Position numbers and translations under genes: made by a program. Source: Holophagae bacterium (lineage in GTDB: Bacteria > Acidobacteriota > Holophagae > Acanthopleuribacterales > Acanthopleuribacteraceae). Taken from it: 64,000 bases of DNA. Shown in pieces: positions 36,471 through 45,294 of the stretch (position 1 is its first letter; each line of letters opens with the position of its first letter). The DNA lies in the NCBI GenBank assembly GCA_029263455.1, contig JAJCXM010000026.1, positions 186,001 through 250,000 on the forward strand, written 5' to 3'. The notes below the pieces were generated by a model. It did no database searches, was not told the DNA's origin, and saw only the letters and a program-made list of their open reading frames with translations.

Positions 36471-36550
36471 AGTGATTGCTAAATTGAACCGACGCCTAAA
36501 GACGTGCTAAGGTGTGGCGAACAGATTTCGTGTGCCCAAAGTGATGCTCA

Positions 36551-37864
36551 ATGCCCGACATTGACCCCGGAAAAGAAAAGCCCAGCGTTGCAAATAAACA
36601 GTCCGCGTCTTGGCCACGTCATGATGAACCAGCATCAAACGACGACCCCATGATAGGGGCAACTATTGGTGATAAGTACATCGTTGAACGTGAACTTGGA
36701 CAAGGTGGTATGGGATTAGTTTATCTGGTGCGCCACAAGACACTAGATAAGAAATTTGTCATAAAGGTTATCCGCATTGCCGCTGTCGAATCAGACGGTG
36801 AGGTCGCGCTACATCGCTTCAAAAGAGAAGCACGCGCCATCGCTCGTATCGAGCACCCCAACGTGGTTAGCGTCGTTGATTATGACGTTGTCGACGGCAA
36901 GCCATTCATTGTCATGGACTACATCGATGGCACTGATTTGGGTGAGTTTGTGAAGCGAGATTTTCCCAACGGCATGCCTATCCAGATATTTTCTCGGTTA
37001 TTCGGTCAAATGTGTGATGCCATGGAGGCCGTGCACGCCGAAGGTATTGTCCACCGTGATTTGAAGCCTAGCAACATCATGGTCCAGCAAACGAAGAGGG
37101 GTCCGGTTGTCAAGATTCTTGATTTTGGGCTCGTACATATTGCGCATGGCCAATTAGAAACGACTCGACTGAAACTGACTGGCACGGGACAGCTGATGGG
37201 CACGCCCATGTACATGGCGCCCGAACAATGCCGAGACCAAGAAATCACAAGCCAAACAGACATCTATGCACTGGGATTACTGGGCTACGAAATGCTTACG
37301 GGTCTACCGCCTTTCCATGGCTTCAATTTTTTTGAACTCATCAAAAAGCAGGTCAAAGACCCGCCAGAACCTCTTAAAAGTAAACGCGAAGACATACCCG
37401 ACAACATTGCTGCAGGCATAGAAAAGGCCCTCTCAAAACCAGCCAATGAACGTCACGAAACCATGGCTGATCTTAAATCAGCATTGGGTGTACTGACAGA
37501 AGAAGACTCGTGGGCCAGCTCCTCTTTCCCCGTGGTCACGAAACAGCAACTTGCAGCAATGGCTCAAGCTCAGCGACCCTGGTGGGAAGAATACCGCTGG
37601 CCACTATTAGTCATTATCCTCGCCATCGTGGCTTTGCTGGTCATGTTGTTTATGGGCGACAATGAGCAAACGGGCAAAAGCGTGCAGATGGATTCGACGC
37701 CGATTATTGAAGAGACTTGGGTCAACGAGCTAATTGCCCATGAATCTAACAGAAACAAACCAAACGTCGTTCATTTTCCGTTTGCGGAGGGGCGTGTTCA
37801 TCAAGTCCCATTACCAATCAGTTTGCAACCCGATCCTTACATAGCGACTTTCGACAACACTTAG
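36551..37864 (+). CDS. Membrane-anchored Ser/Thr protein kinase (PknB-like)
   Basis: A 437-residue Hanks-type kinase. Kinase domain ~43-310: P-loop GQGGMGLVY, Lys in FVIKVI, catalytic IVHRDLKPSNIM, DFG and MYMAPEQ; all catalytic residues look intact. One transmembrane helix lies near residue 349 (WPLLVIILAIVALLVMLF), followed by a ~65-residue extracytoplasmic tail without PASTA repeats. The ribosome site is weak. It lies 131 bp upstream of pspA on the same strand but is separated from it by a sigma-54-type promoter. Confidence 0.9.
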   Translation: MPDIDPGKEKPSVANKQSASWPRHDEPASNDDPMIGATIGDKYIVERELGQGGMGLVYLVRHKTLDKKFVIKVIRIAAVESDGEVALHRFKREARAIARIEHPNVVSVVDYDVVDGKPFIVMDYIDGTDLGEFVKRDFPNGMPIQIFSRLFGQMCDAMEAVHAEGIVHRDLKPSNIMVQQTKRGPVVKILDFGLVHIAHGQLETTRLKLTGTGQLMGTPMYMAPEQCRDQEITSQTDIYALGLLGYEMLTGLPPFHGFNFFELIKKQVKDPPEPLKSKREDIPDNIAAGIEKALSKPANERHETMADLKSALGVLTEEDSWASSSFPVVTKQQLAAMAQAQRPWWEEYRWPLLVIILAIVALLVMLFMGDNEQTGKSVQMDSTPIIEETWVNELIAHESNRNKPNVVHFPFAEGRVHQVPLPISLQPDPYIATFDNT

Positions 37865-37953
37865 CGAATTTCGCCACACCTGAGCACCCTGTTAAGACTG
37901 AGCGTTTCACACAAACTACTGGTTATGCGGGGCTTATGCTTATCACGAATACA

Positions 37954-37969
37954 TGGAATGGGCCTTGCT
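37954..37969 (+). promoter_or_regulatory. Sigma-54 (RpoN) -24/-12 promoter of pspA
   Basis: TGGAATGGGCCTTGCT matches the consensus TGGCAYR-N4-TTGCW at every defined position except one (A for C after TGG). The GG and GC elements are 12 bases apart as required. Transcription would start near 37980, giving a short leader that holds AGGAGG six bases before the pspA ATG. E. coli pspA is also sigma-54 dependent, which supports the call. Confidence 0.7.
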
Positions 37970-37995
37970 TAATTGCTGGCAGGTAGGAGGCAATT

Positions 37996-38688
37996 ATGGG
38001 TATCTTCTCGCGTATCGGAGAAATAGTTAACGCAAACATAAGTGCCATGCTTGAAAAAGCTGAGGACCCGGTCAAGATGGTCAAAATGATGATTCACGAA
38101 ATGGAAGATACCTTGATGGAGATCAAGTCATCGGCCGCTGAGGTGATTGCTGAAGAGAAGAGGATTAATCGCAACGTTCGCCAGTTCGACGAAAAATCGA
38201 CTAGCTGGCAACAAAAGGCCGAACTCGCCGTGTCCAGAGGTCGCGACGATTTAGCTCGCGAAGCTCTTGAACAAAAACTGGCCTACACGCGCAAAGGCAC
38301 GGCACTAAAAGGCCGTCAGGAAGAGATCAAACAACTGGTTGATCACTATAGAGCTGATATCTTACGGCTCGAGGAAAAACTCCAAAGCGCAAGGCTACGA
38401 CAGAGATCGTTGATGGAACGACAACAGCGGCAGGCTAAGAGACGGCGTGTCGAAGAACATATATATCAGGCGACAACCGGAAACCTGAGTCGGTTCGATC
38501 AACTAGAATCGCGCATTGATCGCGTGGAAGCCGATGCCGACGTGGTCGCTATGAGCAACGAATCACTTGACCGCCGTTTTGAGGAGCTCGAGCATGAGAA
38601 TGAAGTAGAGAAGGAACTCGAGAGTCTAAAACAGAAAGGTCGCGCGCCAAAGAAACGTAAAAAAGACGACGTAAGTGCTGAGGATTGA
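37996..38688 (+). CDS. pspA: Phage shock protein A (PspA/IM30/Vipp1 family)
   Basis: A 230-residue, almost entirely coiled-coil protein with the family start MGIFSRIGEIVNANI and EDPVKMVKMMIHEMEDTLMEIKSS. PspA binds stressed inner membrane and, in proteobacteria, restrains the activator PspF. The C-terminus here ends in a Lys/Arg-rich stretch (KQKGRAPKKRKKDDVS), unusual compared with E. coli PspA. The start has AGGAGG at six bases and a sigma-54-type promoter. The PspB-like gene starts at the base after the stop. Confidence 0.93.
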   Translation: MGIFSRIGEIVNANISAMLEKAEDPVKMVKMMIHEMEDTLMEIKSSAAEVIAEEKRINRNVRQFDEKSTSWQQKAELAVSRGRDDLAREALEQKLAYTRKGTALKGRQEEIKQLVDHYRADILRLEEKLQSARLRQRSLMERQQRQAKRRRVEEHIYQATTGNLSRFDQLESRIDRVEADADVVAMSNESLDRRFEELEHENEVEKELESLKQKGRAPKKRKKDDVSAED

Positions 38689-38901
38689 ATGAACGATTTT
38701 TTTGCATTCCTGCTGCCAGTCACCATCGTAGGCATGGTATTGGGTTATCGATTGTTAAAAATGAGGATGAATCGCCAGGTCGATTCTGAACCTATCGAAA
38801 CCAAAGACGAGACTTACGGCGATCTTGCCCACCGAGCTGGCGACCTTAAGCGGCGAATCGAAAACATAGAAGAGATCTTGTACGACGATCCAGAAACGTA
38901 A
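38689..38901 (+). CDS. PspB-like small membrane protein
   Basis: A 70-residue protein: one N-terminal helix (residues ~5-23), then a polar coiled coil, DLAHRAGDLKRRIENIEEILYDDPE. This matches the layout and wording of E. coli PspB (LADEAKRMRERIQALESILD). Its ATG follows the pspA stop with no gap, so the two are co-translated. PspB normally relays membrane stress together with PspC; no pspC is seen here. Confidence 0.75.
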   Translation: MNDFFAFLLPVTIVGMVLGYRLLKMRMNRQVDSEPIETKDETYGDLAHRAGDLKRRIENIEEILYDDPET

Positions 38902-38907
38902 GAATCT

Positions 38908-38973
38908 GGGCAGGTCTCCACATCTCCAACTAAAAACGCATCCTCTAACAAAAGGGGAAGTGGCGACCTGTCC
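38908..38973. repeat. Long inverted repeat between convergent genes (possible transcript-end structure)
   Basis: GGGCAGGTCTCCAC (38908-38921) and GTGGCGACCTGTCC (38960-38973) can form 13 of 14 pairs, counting one G-U, with a 38-base loop. It fills the gap between the psp genes and the convergent lipoprotein gene. There is no T-run, so intrinsic termination is not clear. Confidence 0.4.
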
Positions 38974-38981
38974 ATTGCATT

Positions 38982-39464
38982 CTAACGCAGGCTAATAGTC
39001 ACATTTTCATAGGGGCTTTCAACTTGCAATAGCGTTCCTTGGTAGTGGCGCAGCGATTTGATGACTCGGCCCATATCAATGCGGTCATTCTTTAAGTCCA
39101 TTGCTGCAAAAGCATCCATTGGCAAAAAGAGCCGAACCCGTTCATCGTCGCTGTTTATTTCCATCTGCACGCTTGCCGCATTAGCCTCGATGAGAATAGT
39201 TTGATCACCGTCAATGATCTCCATTTTGGCTTCTGAGCCCGAGTCCCTGACCGCTTGGGCAACCGCCATCAGATCAATGGAGCAATTCGCGCCACCTAAA
39301 TCTTCCACTTCAAGTTGGTTGCCATTCAAGCGCAAAGCCGTTTCAAGGGCAGCAAACGGCATCGAGAACTGTATCACTTCGCCGTGATCTTCTACGTGCA
39401 ACACCACCCGTCGACAACTCTGTAAACAAAAAACGATTAATAACCACAGTGCAAAGTGTTTCAT
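38982..39464 (-). CDS. Predicted lipoprotein of unknown function
   Basis: A 160-residue protein with a lipoprotein signal (MKHFALWLLIVFCLQSC; Cys17 in the lipobox). The mature part looks like repeated small alpha/beta units: FAALETALRLNGNQLEVEDLGG and MDAFAAMDLKNDRIDMGRVI are similar to each other and may be a duplicated fold. AGGAGG lies eight bases before the ATG. I do not recognise a family. It lies opposite pspA-pspB and may be envelope-related. Confidence 0.7.
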   Translation of the reverse strand: MKHFALWLLIVFCLQSCRRVVLHVEDHGEVIQFSMPFAALETALRLNGNQLEVEDLGGANCSIDLMAVAQAVRDSGSEAKMEIIDGDQTILIEANAASVQMEINSDDERVRLFLPMDAFAAMDLKNDRIDMGRVIKSLRHYQGTLLQVESPYENVTISLR

Positions 39465-39590
39465 GTCTGAATCCTCCTATCAAACTAACGAACGACTTCA
39501 AGCGAGCGTTTAGACTGAATCCTTGAATAAATTCAGCCAAACACGTAGACTCATGTATCGAAATAGTGCTGATTACGAAAAGGCGGTAGT

Positions 39591-41228
39591 TTGCAGAAAA
39601 ACACATATGCTAGATTGGGTCGGTTGAAGTTGGCTTGCTTTTTAGTCGCCTCAGTGGCTCTGCTGAGTCTTTTCGGCTTTACGTCCCCAGACCGGGACTC
39701 CGGCGGTCAAATACCAGCACTAATGCTTTCCTACGATGTACTGCATTACGATTTACAGGTGACCATCGACCCAACAAAAAAGTACCTTACCGGCAAGAAT
39801 ACAATTACGGCCCGTAGCCTCTCGCACTTACAGATATTCCAGTGCCACTTGGACGAATCCCTTACCGTTACAGCAGTAACGGTAAACCAAAAGACTACCC
39901 CGTTTCGCCAAGCACTTGGCCAAATCGAAGTTAACCTATCCATTCCGATCTCATTAGGCGCAGAATTCAAGGTGACCATCGAATACGCAGGGCACCCAGT
40001 CAGTTCAGACAATGCACCTTGGAAAGGTGGATTCGTTTGGCAAAAGACACGAGAAGGCCAGCCTTGGATTGGGGTTACATGTCAAGGCGAAGGAGGCGAT
40101 CTCTGGTGGCCATGTAAAGACGATCCAGCCGACGAACCAGACCGCGGTATGGGCATCCAAGTGACCGCCCCCAAAGCCCTTAAAACACTCACCAATGGTC
40201 GTTTGTTGGGCTATCGTGAAAACGACGACGATACCGCGACGTCAACCTGGGCGGTTTCTTATCCTATTAACACCTACCTGGTTACATTGAATATTGGTCC
40301 TTATGAACCCGTTTATGACACCTATCATGGGGTTAATGGCACACTATCCATCCCCATCATTTTCTGGGCCGTTCCCGAGCATCTTGAGAACGCCAAGACA
40401 CTAACGCCGCAAATTGCTAACATCCTGCGTGTGTTAGGTCGTCGATTCGGGGAATACCCTTACGTCCGTGACAAATTCTGGATTGCCGAAACACCCTATT
40501 TGGGCATGGAACATCAAACCATCATTGCCTACGGCGCCAGCTTTGAGGACAATAGTTATGGCTTCGATACAATCCTACTCCACGAGATAGCGCACGAATG
40601 GTGGGGGAACCACGTTACAGCCGCCGATTGGGCTGATTTCTGGATACCAGAAGGATTTGCAACTTATGCGGAAGCGCTTTACACGGAAGAAACACTTGGT
40701 AGAGCCAAGTACCTTGAATATATGCGAGAGATCCGTTCTCGCATTTTGAACCGTGTTCCGCTTGTTGTCGGCCGAAAGGTACCCGCATCCAAGTCATATC
40801 ATCCTGATGTCTACAATAAAGGCGCTTTCGTTTTGCATAACTTAAGGTATTTGGTAGGCGACGATGCCTTTTTCGACATCATTTATCGCTTTGCGACACA
40901 ACCTGAATACACCAATGGCAATAACATCGAAACCAAGCAATTCATAGATCTGTGCAAGAATGAATCTGGTTCCTACGACTGGTTCTGGCAACGTTATCTT
41001 TATCAGCACAAGTTACCTAATTGGACATTAAACCGAGAATCCATGGAAACCGGCGACCAGTTAGTCTTCCGTTGGGACGACGAGCATTTTGAGATGCCTG
41101 TTACGATTCGCATCAACGGTAGAGATACGCGTTATGATCCAACTGCAGGCGTCATCACACTCGTTGTACCTCACAAAGCCGTTGTCGAGATCGACCCTGA
41201 AGGCTGGCTATTGGCGGAAAGAAGCTAA
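39591..41228 (+). CDS. Secreted M1-family metallo-aminopeptidase (GMEHQ variant)
   Basis: A 545-residue zinc peptidase with an N-terminal signal (ACFLVASVALLSLFG). The exopeptidase motif is GMEHQ instead of GAMEN; the zinc site is HEIAHEWWGN with the third ligand in PEGFATY, 18 residues on. No C-terminal ERAP-like helical domain is present, which is shorter than classic PepN. The start is TTG with a moderate AAGGCGG upstream; TTGs at 39615 and 39624 are alternatives. The last four bases overlap the convergent arsM-like gene. Confidence 0.9.
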   Translation: MQKNTYARLGRLKLACFLVASVALLSLFGFTSPDRDSGGQIPALMLSYDVLHYDLQVTIDPTKKYLTGKNTITARSLSHLQIFQCHLDESLTVTAVTVNQKTTPFRQALGQIEVNLSIPISLGAEFKVTIEYAGHPVSSDNAPWKGGFVWQKTREGQPWIGVTCQGEGGDLWWPCKDDPADEPDRGMGIQVTAPKALKTLTNGRLLGYRENDDDTATSTWAVSYPINTYLVTLNIGPYEPVYDTYHGVNGTLSIPIIFWAVPEHLENAKTLTPQIANILRVLGRRFGEYPYVRDKFWIAETPYLGMEHQTIIAYGASFEDNSYGFDTILLHEIAHEWWGNHVTAADWADFWIPEGFATYAEALYTEETLGRAKYLEYMREIRSRILNRVPLVVGRKVPASKSYHPDVYNKGAFVLHNLRYLVGDDAFFDIIYRFATQPEYTNGNNIETKQFIDLCKNESGSYDWFWQRYLYQHKLPNWTLNRESMETGDQLVFRWDDEHFEMPVTIRINGRDTRYDPTAGVITLVVPHKAVVEIDPEGWLLAERS

Positions 41229-42262
41229 CAACAACTACTGCCCGAAGACGAAACAACCATTGGGGCACAGTCAAATGCACCTAGATGGTTCAACGTGTCG
41301 CCATTTATTTCGAAATGAGAGGCGTAACGTGTCTGCTGCAGCATTGCGGCGGTATTGCCACACACTTTGACAGCAACACCTGCGTCGAATTCATGATGAT
41401 CATCAAGAACAAAGCTATCCGGGCTCTCTTCGATACTGCCGCGATAGATAGCTTGTTGACCATAGTCTTCACATATATCTTCCAAATCACTCAATTTAAA
41501 TGCGCGAATGGTGATGGAGTAGAAGCGCACGTCGCCCACCTTAGCCCTAATGTCCGACTCAAGCTGTACTTCTGAAGTCTCAACGACTCGATAATCCAAA
41601 CAGCCAACTTGACGAAGTAGACGTCTGAAATCTTCGATATAGAGGGCGCCGCCTAGGCATTCGCCCACAAGCACTGGATCTTTCTGCAGATGCTCTGGTA
41701 AACGCCTATCGGCAAAAATATCCGCAAACAGCAACTCTCCGCCTACCGCCAACACCCTGAATATTTCAGAAAAGACGGCATGTTTTGAAGCCGACAAGTT
41801 GATGACACAATTAGAAATAACCACATCTATGCTGTTGTCCTCGATGGCCAGACTCTTTAGGTCTTCAATGGTTCCGTGCTCAAAACGGACATTGGGCTGA
41901 TCGTAGCCAAATTGCTCCATTTGATGATCCAGATGACGCCGCGCAACATCTAGCTGTGCTTCGGTCATATCGACCCCAATGACATGACCTGATTCACCCA
42001 CCAACTTGGAGGCCACATAAGCGTCACGCCCAGTCCCGCAGCCCAAATCCAAAACACGGCAACCTTCTAGAGCGACAGGGAGTGGCGATCCACACCCGTA
42101 AAAACGATCCAGAATTTCTGCATGAATATCACTCAGCACGTTACGATGGTGTTCGGGGACCGAATCGATAGGACAACAAGCACTGGTTTTGAGATCCGCG
42201 CTGCTTTGTAACACTTCGCCATAATAATTCTTAACATCTTGTTGTCTGCTATCCAATTCCAT
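41225..42262 (-). CDS. arsM: ArsM-like arsenite methyltransferase
   Basis: A 345-residue methyltransferase of the arsenite S-adenosylmethionine family. Seen: KTSACCPID near the N-terminus, VLDLGCGTGRDAYVASKLVG as SAM motif I, VIGVDMTEAQLDVAR, and conserved cysteines in ISNCVINL and GECLGGALY that correspond to the arsenic-binding cysteines of ArsM. The C-terminus ends SSSGSSCC, a Cys pair found in several ArsM proteins. The ATG at 42262 has AGGGG six bases upstream; thirty further codons are open but atypical. No arsR, arsB or arsC is adjacent. Confidence 0.85.
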   Translation of the reverse strand: MELDSRQQDVKNYYGEVLQSSADLKTSACCPIDSVPEHHRNVLSDIHAEILDRFYGCGSPLPVALEGCRVLDLGCGTGRDAYVASKLVGESGHVIGVDMTEAQLDVARRHLDHQMEQFGYDQPNVRFEHGTIEDLKSLAIEDNSIDVVISNCVINLSASKHAVFSEIFRVLAVGGELLFADIFADRRLPEHLQKDPVLVGECLGGALYIEDFRRLLRQVGCLDYRVVETSEVQLESDIRAKVGDVRFYSITIRAFKLSDLEDICEDYGQQAIYRGSIEESPDSFVLDDHHEFDAGVAVKVCGNTAAMLQQTRYASHFEINGDTLNHLGAFDCAPMVVSSSGSSCC

Positions 42263-42352
42263 TACATCCCCTAACTTTCTAAGATCAATGCTGCTAACAA
42301 ATCGTGTCCACCAACTATTCCGACTGCGGTGATAGGATAGCGTTTCTACCAT

Positions 42353-43519
42353 ATGCGAATACTAATTGCTAATTATGAATATCCGCCGCTAGGAGGCGGT
42401 GGCGCCTGGGCAGCGGCCCAGATAGCTAAAACCTTGGTTGACCTTGGACATGAGGTCGGCGTCTTGACCGCAGGCTCAGGACCAACCCCATTGAGCGAAG
42501 ACGTCGAGGATGGGGTTCGCATTTGGCGCTGCGCCTGTTTTCGTCCGCATAGCGACCGTGCTGGCCTTAAAGAAATGGCCTCATTTATCCAACGTGCACA
42601 AGTCCATCTACCCGAGGTCGTCAGGGCGCTAGAACCACAAGTAGCTATTCTCTTTTTTCTATTTCCTACCGGCATGATTGGACCACGACTCAAGCTCAAA
42701 TTCAATATTCCCTACGTTATTGCTTTTCGCGGCGGGGACGTTCCTGGCCTTGAACCCGACATCCGTTGGATTCATCGATTGTTAAGTCCACTACGCTACC
42801 GAATTCTCAAGCACAGTGCTGCTGTCACGGCCAATTCCGTGAGCTTAGCTGCCAGCGCTCAACCATACAGCCGTCGCCCTGTACAGGTGATCGTAAATGG
42901 AGTGGATTCGAATTTTTTTGTTCCCGCAACTTCAAGCCAGCCTCGTCCTTTTCGATTTGTATGTGGTGGCCGATTACAAGCGCAGAAAAACCTGCCAAGC
43001 ATTCTGAACGCATTTCGTGAGTTGAATTCAGGCGTCGAGCTGTGGATCCTGGGGGATGGTCCTTTAAGGACAAGTTTGGAGTTGGATGTAGAAGCATGGG
43101 GTTTAAGAGAGCGGGTCCACTTTACTGGATGGCTGGACAGAGACAAACTCAGAGCTACATACCAACAGGCAGATTGCCTAATCAACTTTTCGAATTACGA
43201 GGGTCATTCAAATGTCGCCCTGGAAGCGATGGCCAGCGGTCTGCCTGTCATTGCCTCTAAAGTCACAGGTAACCAAGAATTAATCCTCGATCAAGAGACA
43301 GGTTGGCTTGTCCAGCCGACCGTTGATTCGTTGGTGGAGTGCATGACAAATGTGGCAGCGAATTCAGCACAAACCGCATTAATGGGCTCACAAGCTGCAC
43401 GTTGGGTAAGAGATCATCTGTCATGGACTAGAACCGCAAAGTCTTATGCAGACCTACTGGAAGCCTTGCTGACCAAGGGTTCAGGTGGATCCAAGTTCTT
43501 GGCAGCTTTCAACGAATAG
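42353..43519 (+). CDS. GT4-family glycosyltransferase
   Basis: A 388-residue GT-B fold enzyme. The N-terminal NYEYPPLGGGGAW loop and the C-terminal donor motif YEGHSNVALEAMASGLPVIAS (E-x7-E) are typical. The donor is probably a nucleotide sugar; acceptor unknown, likely surface glycan or lipid-linked. No good ribosome site lies near the ATG. The 3' end overlaps the convergent GT2 gene by 76 bases, with both frames fully coding. Confidence 0.88.
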   Translation: MRILIANYEYPPLGGGGAWAAAQIAKTLVDLGHEVGVLTAGSGPTPLSEDVEDGVRIWRCACFRPHSDRAGLKEMASFIQRAQVHLPEVVRALEPQVAILFFLFPTGMIGPRLKLKFNIPYVIAFRGGDVPGLEPDIRWIHRLLSPLRYRILKHSAAVTANSVSLAASAQPYSRRPVQVIVNGVDSNFFVPATSSQPRPFRFVCGGRLQAQKNLPSILNAFRELNSGVELWILGDGPLRTSLELDVEAWGLRERVHFTGWLDRDKLRATYQQADCLINFSNYEGHSNVALEAMASGLPVIASKVTGNQELILDQETGWLVQPTVDSLVECMTNVAANSAQTALMGSQAARWVRDHLSWTRTAKSYADLLEALLTKGSGGSKFLAAFNE

Positions 43520-44427
43520 GTCGTTTTCTGCTGCGACTCAAAATAGGTCCTGATCACAAGTTCGGCCACTAGCCCCATCAAGACAAACATGACTCCAGTC
43601 ATAAACGTCATACCGGCCAACATAGGTAATGGCGTTTCAATGAACGATTTCCCGCCCCATAACTTGTAATAGACGGAAACCAAAAAGGCAATAAACGAGA
43701 TTAGAAAGGAGAGGAACCCTAAGCCTCCGAACAAGTGGATCGGTTTCCCCATGAAGCGATCTAGGAACGCGACCACGATCAAATCCAGAAGAACTTTAAA
43801 AGTACGCTCAAGGCCATAGTTAGACACGCCGTGTTTACGAGCTCGGTGATTAACGGGGATTTCGCAAATGGAGGCGCCATGCCAACTGGCGTAAATTGGT
43901 ATGAAACGATGCATTTCGCCGTACAAGCGCACATCTTTGATAATGTCGCGTTTGTACGCTTTAAGGGTGCATCCGTAATCGTGTAGCTTCACTTTGGCGA
44001 TATAGGAGACAAACCGGTTTGCAAGTACCGAGACCACACGGCGCGACAACAAATTGTCTTTGCGTTTCACGCGCCAGCCGGATGCCACGTCATGACCCGC
44101 ATCAATCGCTGCCAGTAATCGTCGTATATCGCGAGGGTCATTCTGGAGATCACCGTCCATGGGAATAATGATGTCGCCGCGCGCATAGTCAAAGCCAGCC
44201 ATCATGGCGGCCGTCTGACCGTGGTTTCGGCGAAAGTGCAAAACTCGCACCCTCGTTTCCTTGTCAGCCAGCTCATCCAGCAATGCTTCTGATCCGTCGG
44301 TACTGCCATCGTTAATAAAAATAACTTCCCAGTCACGGCCAAGCGCCTTAAGTTCGCCCACAAGTTCATCAAATAACTGGCGAAGATTATCATGTTCATT
44401 AAAGACTGGAATGGTAACAGTAATCAT
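43444..44427 (-). CDS. GT2-family glycosyltransferase, DPM1/GtrB-like with two C-terminal helices
   Basis: A 327-residue enzyme of the polyprenyl-phosphate sugar transferase group. GT-A motifs: INDGSTDGSE, PMDGDLQNDP (DxD region) and the RNHGQTAAMMAGFDYARG loop. Two membrane helices (about 230-255 and 270-295) follow, as in GtrB/ArnC. It probably makes undecaprenyl- or dolichyl-phosphate-linked sugar at the inner membrane. AAGGA lies six bases before the ATG. Convergent 76-base overlap with the GT4 gene. Confidence 0.88.
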   Translation of the reverse strand: MITVTIPVFNEHDNLRQLFDELVGELKALGRDWEVIFINDGSTDGSEALLDELADKETRVRVLHFRRNHGQTAAMMAGFDYARGDIIIPMDGDLQNDPRDIRRLLAAIDAGHDVASGWRVKRKDNLLSRRVVSVLANRFVSYIAKVKLHDYGCTLKAYKRDIIKDVRLYGEMHRFIPIYASWHGASICEIPVNHRARKHGVSNYGLERTFKVLLDLIVVAFLDRFMGKPIHLFGGLGFLSFLISFIAFLVSVYYKLWGGKSFIETPLPMLAGMTFMTGVMFVLMGLVAELVIRTYFESQQKTTYSLKAAKNLDPPEPLVSKASSRSA

Positions 44428-44517
44428 ACTTATCCTTAATAATCCACGCCCAAGATATCACATTCACTATGCAATGACTGACTAACAGCGCGATTGGCCT
44501 TAATTTTCGCAATTCAA

Positions 44518-45294
44518 TCAGGGTGAATTCGACAAATGGGAGACAAAAGTACGGATCGCCTGCCAGGCTAGCGGATCCAAAAGCACATCATGACCGGCGC
44601 CTTCAACAATGAGCGGTTCGACATTAACAGCATCGGCCATTAGGCGGCCATGATAGACAGGTACAACGGGGTCATTCTCACCGTGAACGAACAGGACGGA
44701 ATTGGCTCCTGTTATTGCCGACACTGATTCAAGACAACGTGGCACAATGAGGGGAACCAACCAGGCGGGAAAATGATCTGCGCTCACCTTTCTTAACGTC
44801 GACCAAGCACTAACCAGTACTAAATGATCCACGTCATCCAACTGAGCGGCGACAGCGGCTCCCAACGACCAGCCAAGGGCGATGATAGGTCGTCCAGGGA
44901 AAAGTTCACGTATGGCGGCGACTAGTTCATTTGCACTAGCTATCATTTTGGACGGGGACGGTTTTGCCGCGCTGCGTCCGTAGCCGGGGTAGTCAAGCAC
45001 CGCGACGGTCCCTAATTCTGTCAGCGTGTTTAGAAAACCACCTCGTTTAAGTGTGCCCAAATCTTCTCCATTGCCATGGAAATACAGGACGATCGGTTGG
45101 CGATCGACAGACCGATAAAGCCAAACCACACACTTACTCTGCGGCAATACGAGTTCATGCCAGCCCTCTGGCACATCACCAATGTCCGCGGACGGGGCTG
45201 GAAAAAGTGAGCTCGTGAAAAATGACTTTAAGCCCAGATAAATCACCAGACACGTGCAGATTGAAAAAAAGACGAACAACAAGAGTCGACTCAT
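44518..45294 (-). CDS. Alpha/beta hydrolase (membrane-anchored, BEM46/YqkD-like)
   Basis: A 258-residue hydrolase with an N-terminal membrane anchor (LLLFVFFSICTCLVIYLGL). Catalytic features: oxyanion region YFHGNGEDLG, nucleophile elbow GWSLG, the acid in HGENDPVVP and the His in GAGHDVLL. The layout is that of the BEM46/FrsA-like serine hydrolases. Substrate unknown. Its ATG overlaps the isocitrate dehydrogenase stop by four bases. Confidence 0.85.
   Translation of the reverse strand: MSRLLLFVFFSICTCLVIYLGLKSFFTSSLFPAPSADIGDVPEGWHELVLPQSKCVVWLYRSVDRQPIVLYFHGNGEDLGTLKRGGFLNTLTELGTVAVLDYPGYGRSAAKPSPSKMIASANELVAAIRELFPGRPIIALGWSLGAAVAAQLDDVDHLVLVSAWSTLRKVSADHFPAWLVPLIVPRCLESVSAITGANSVLFVHGENDPVVPVYHGRLMADAVNVEPLIVEGAGHDVLLDPLAWQAIRTFVSHLSNSP

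Noticed and set aside
39862-39885. Perfect 10-bp inverted repeat TTACCGTTAC-AGCA-GTAACGGTAA
   Set aside because: It lies inside the M1 peptidase coding frame; one such stem is not surprising in 64 kb and no neighbouring signal supports a role.
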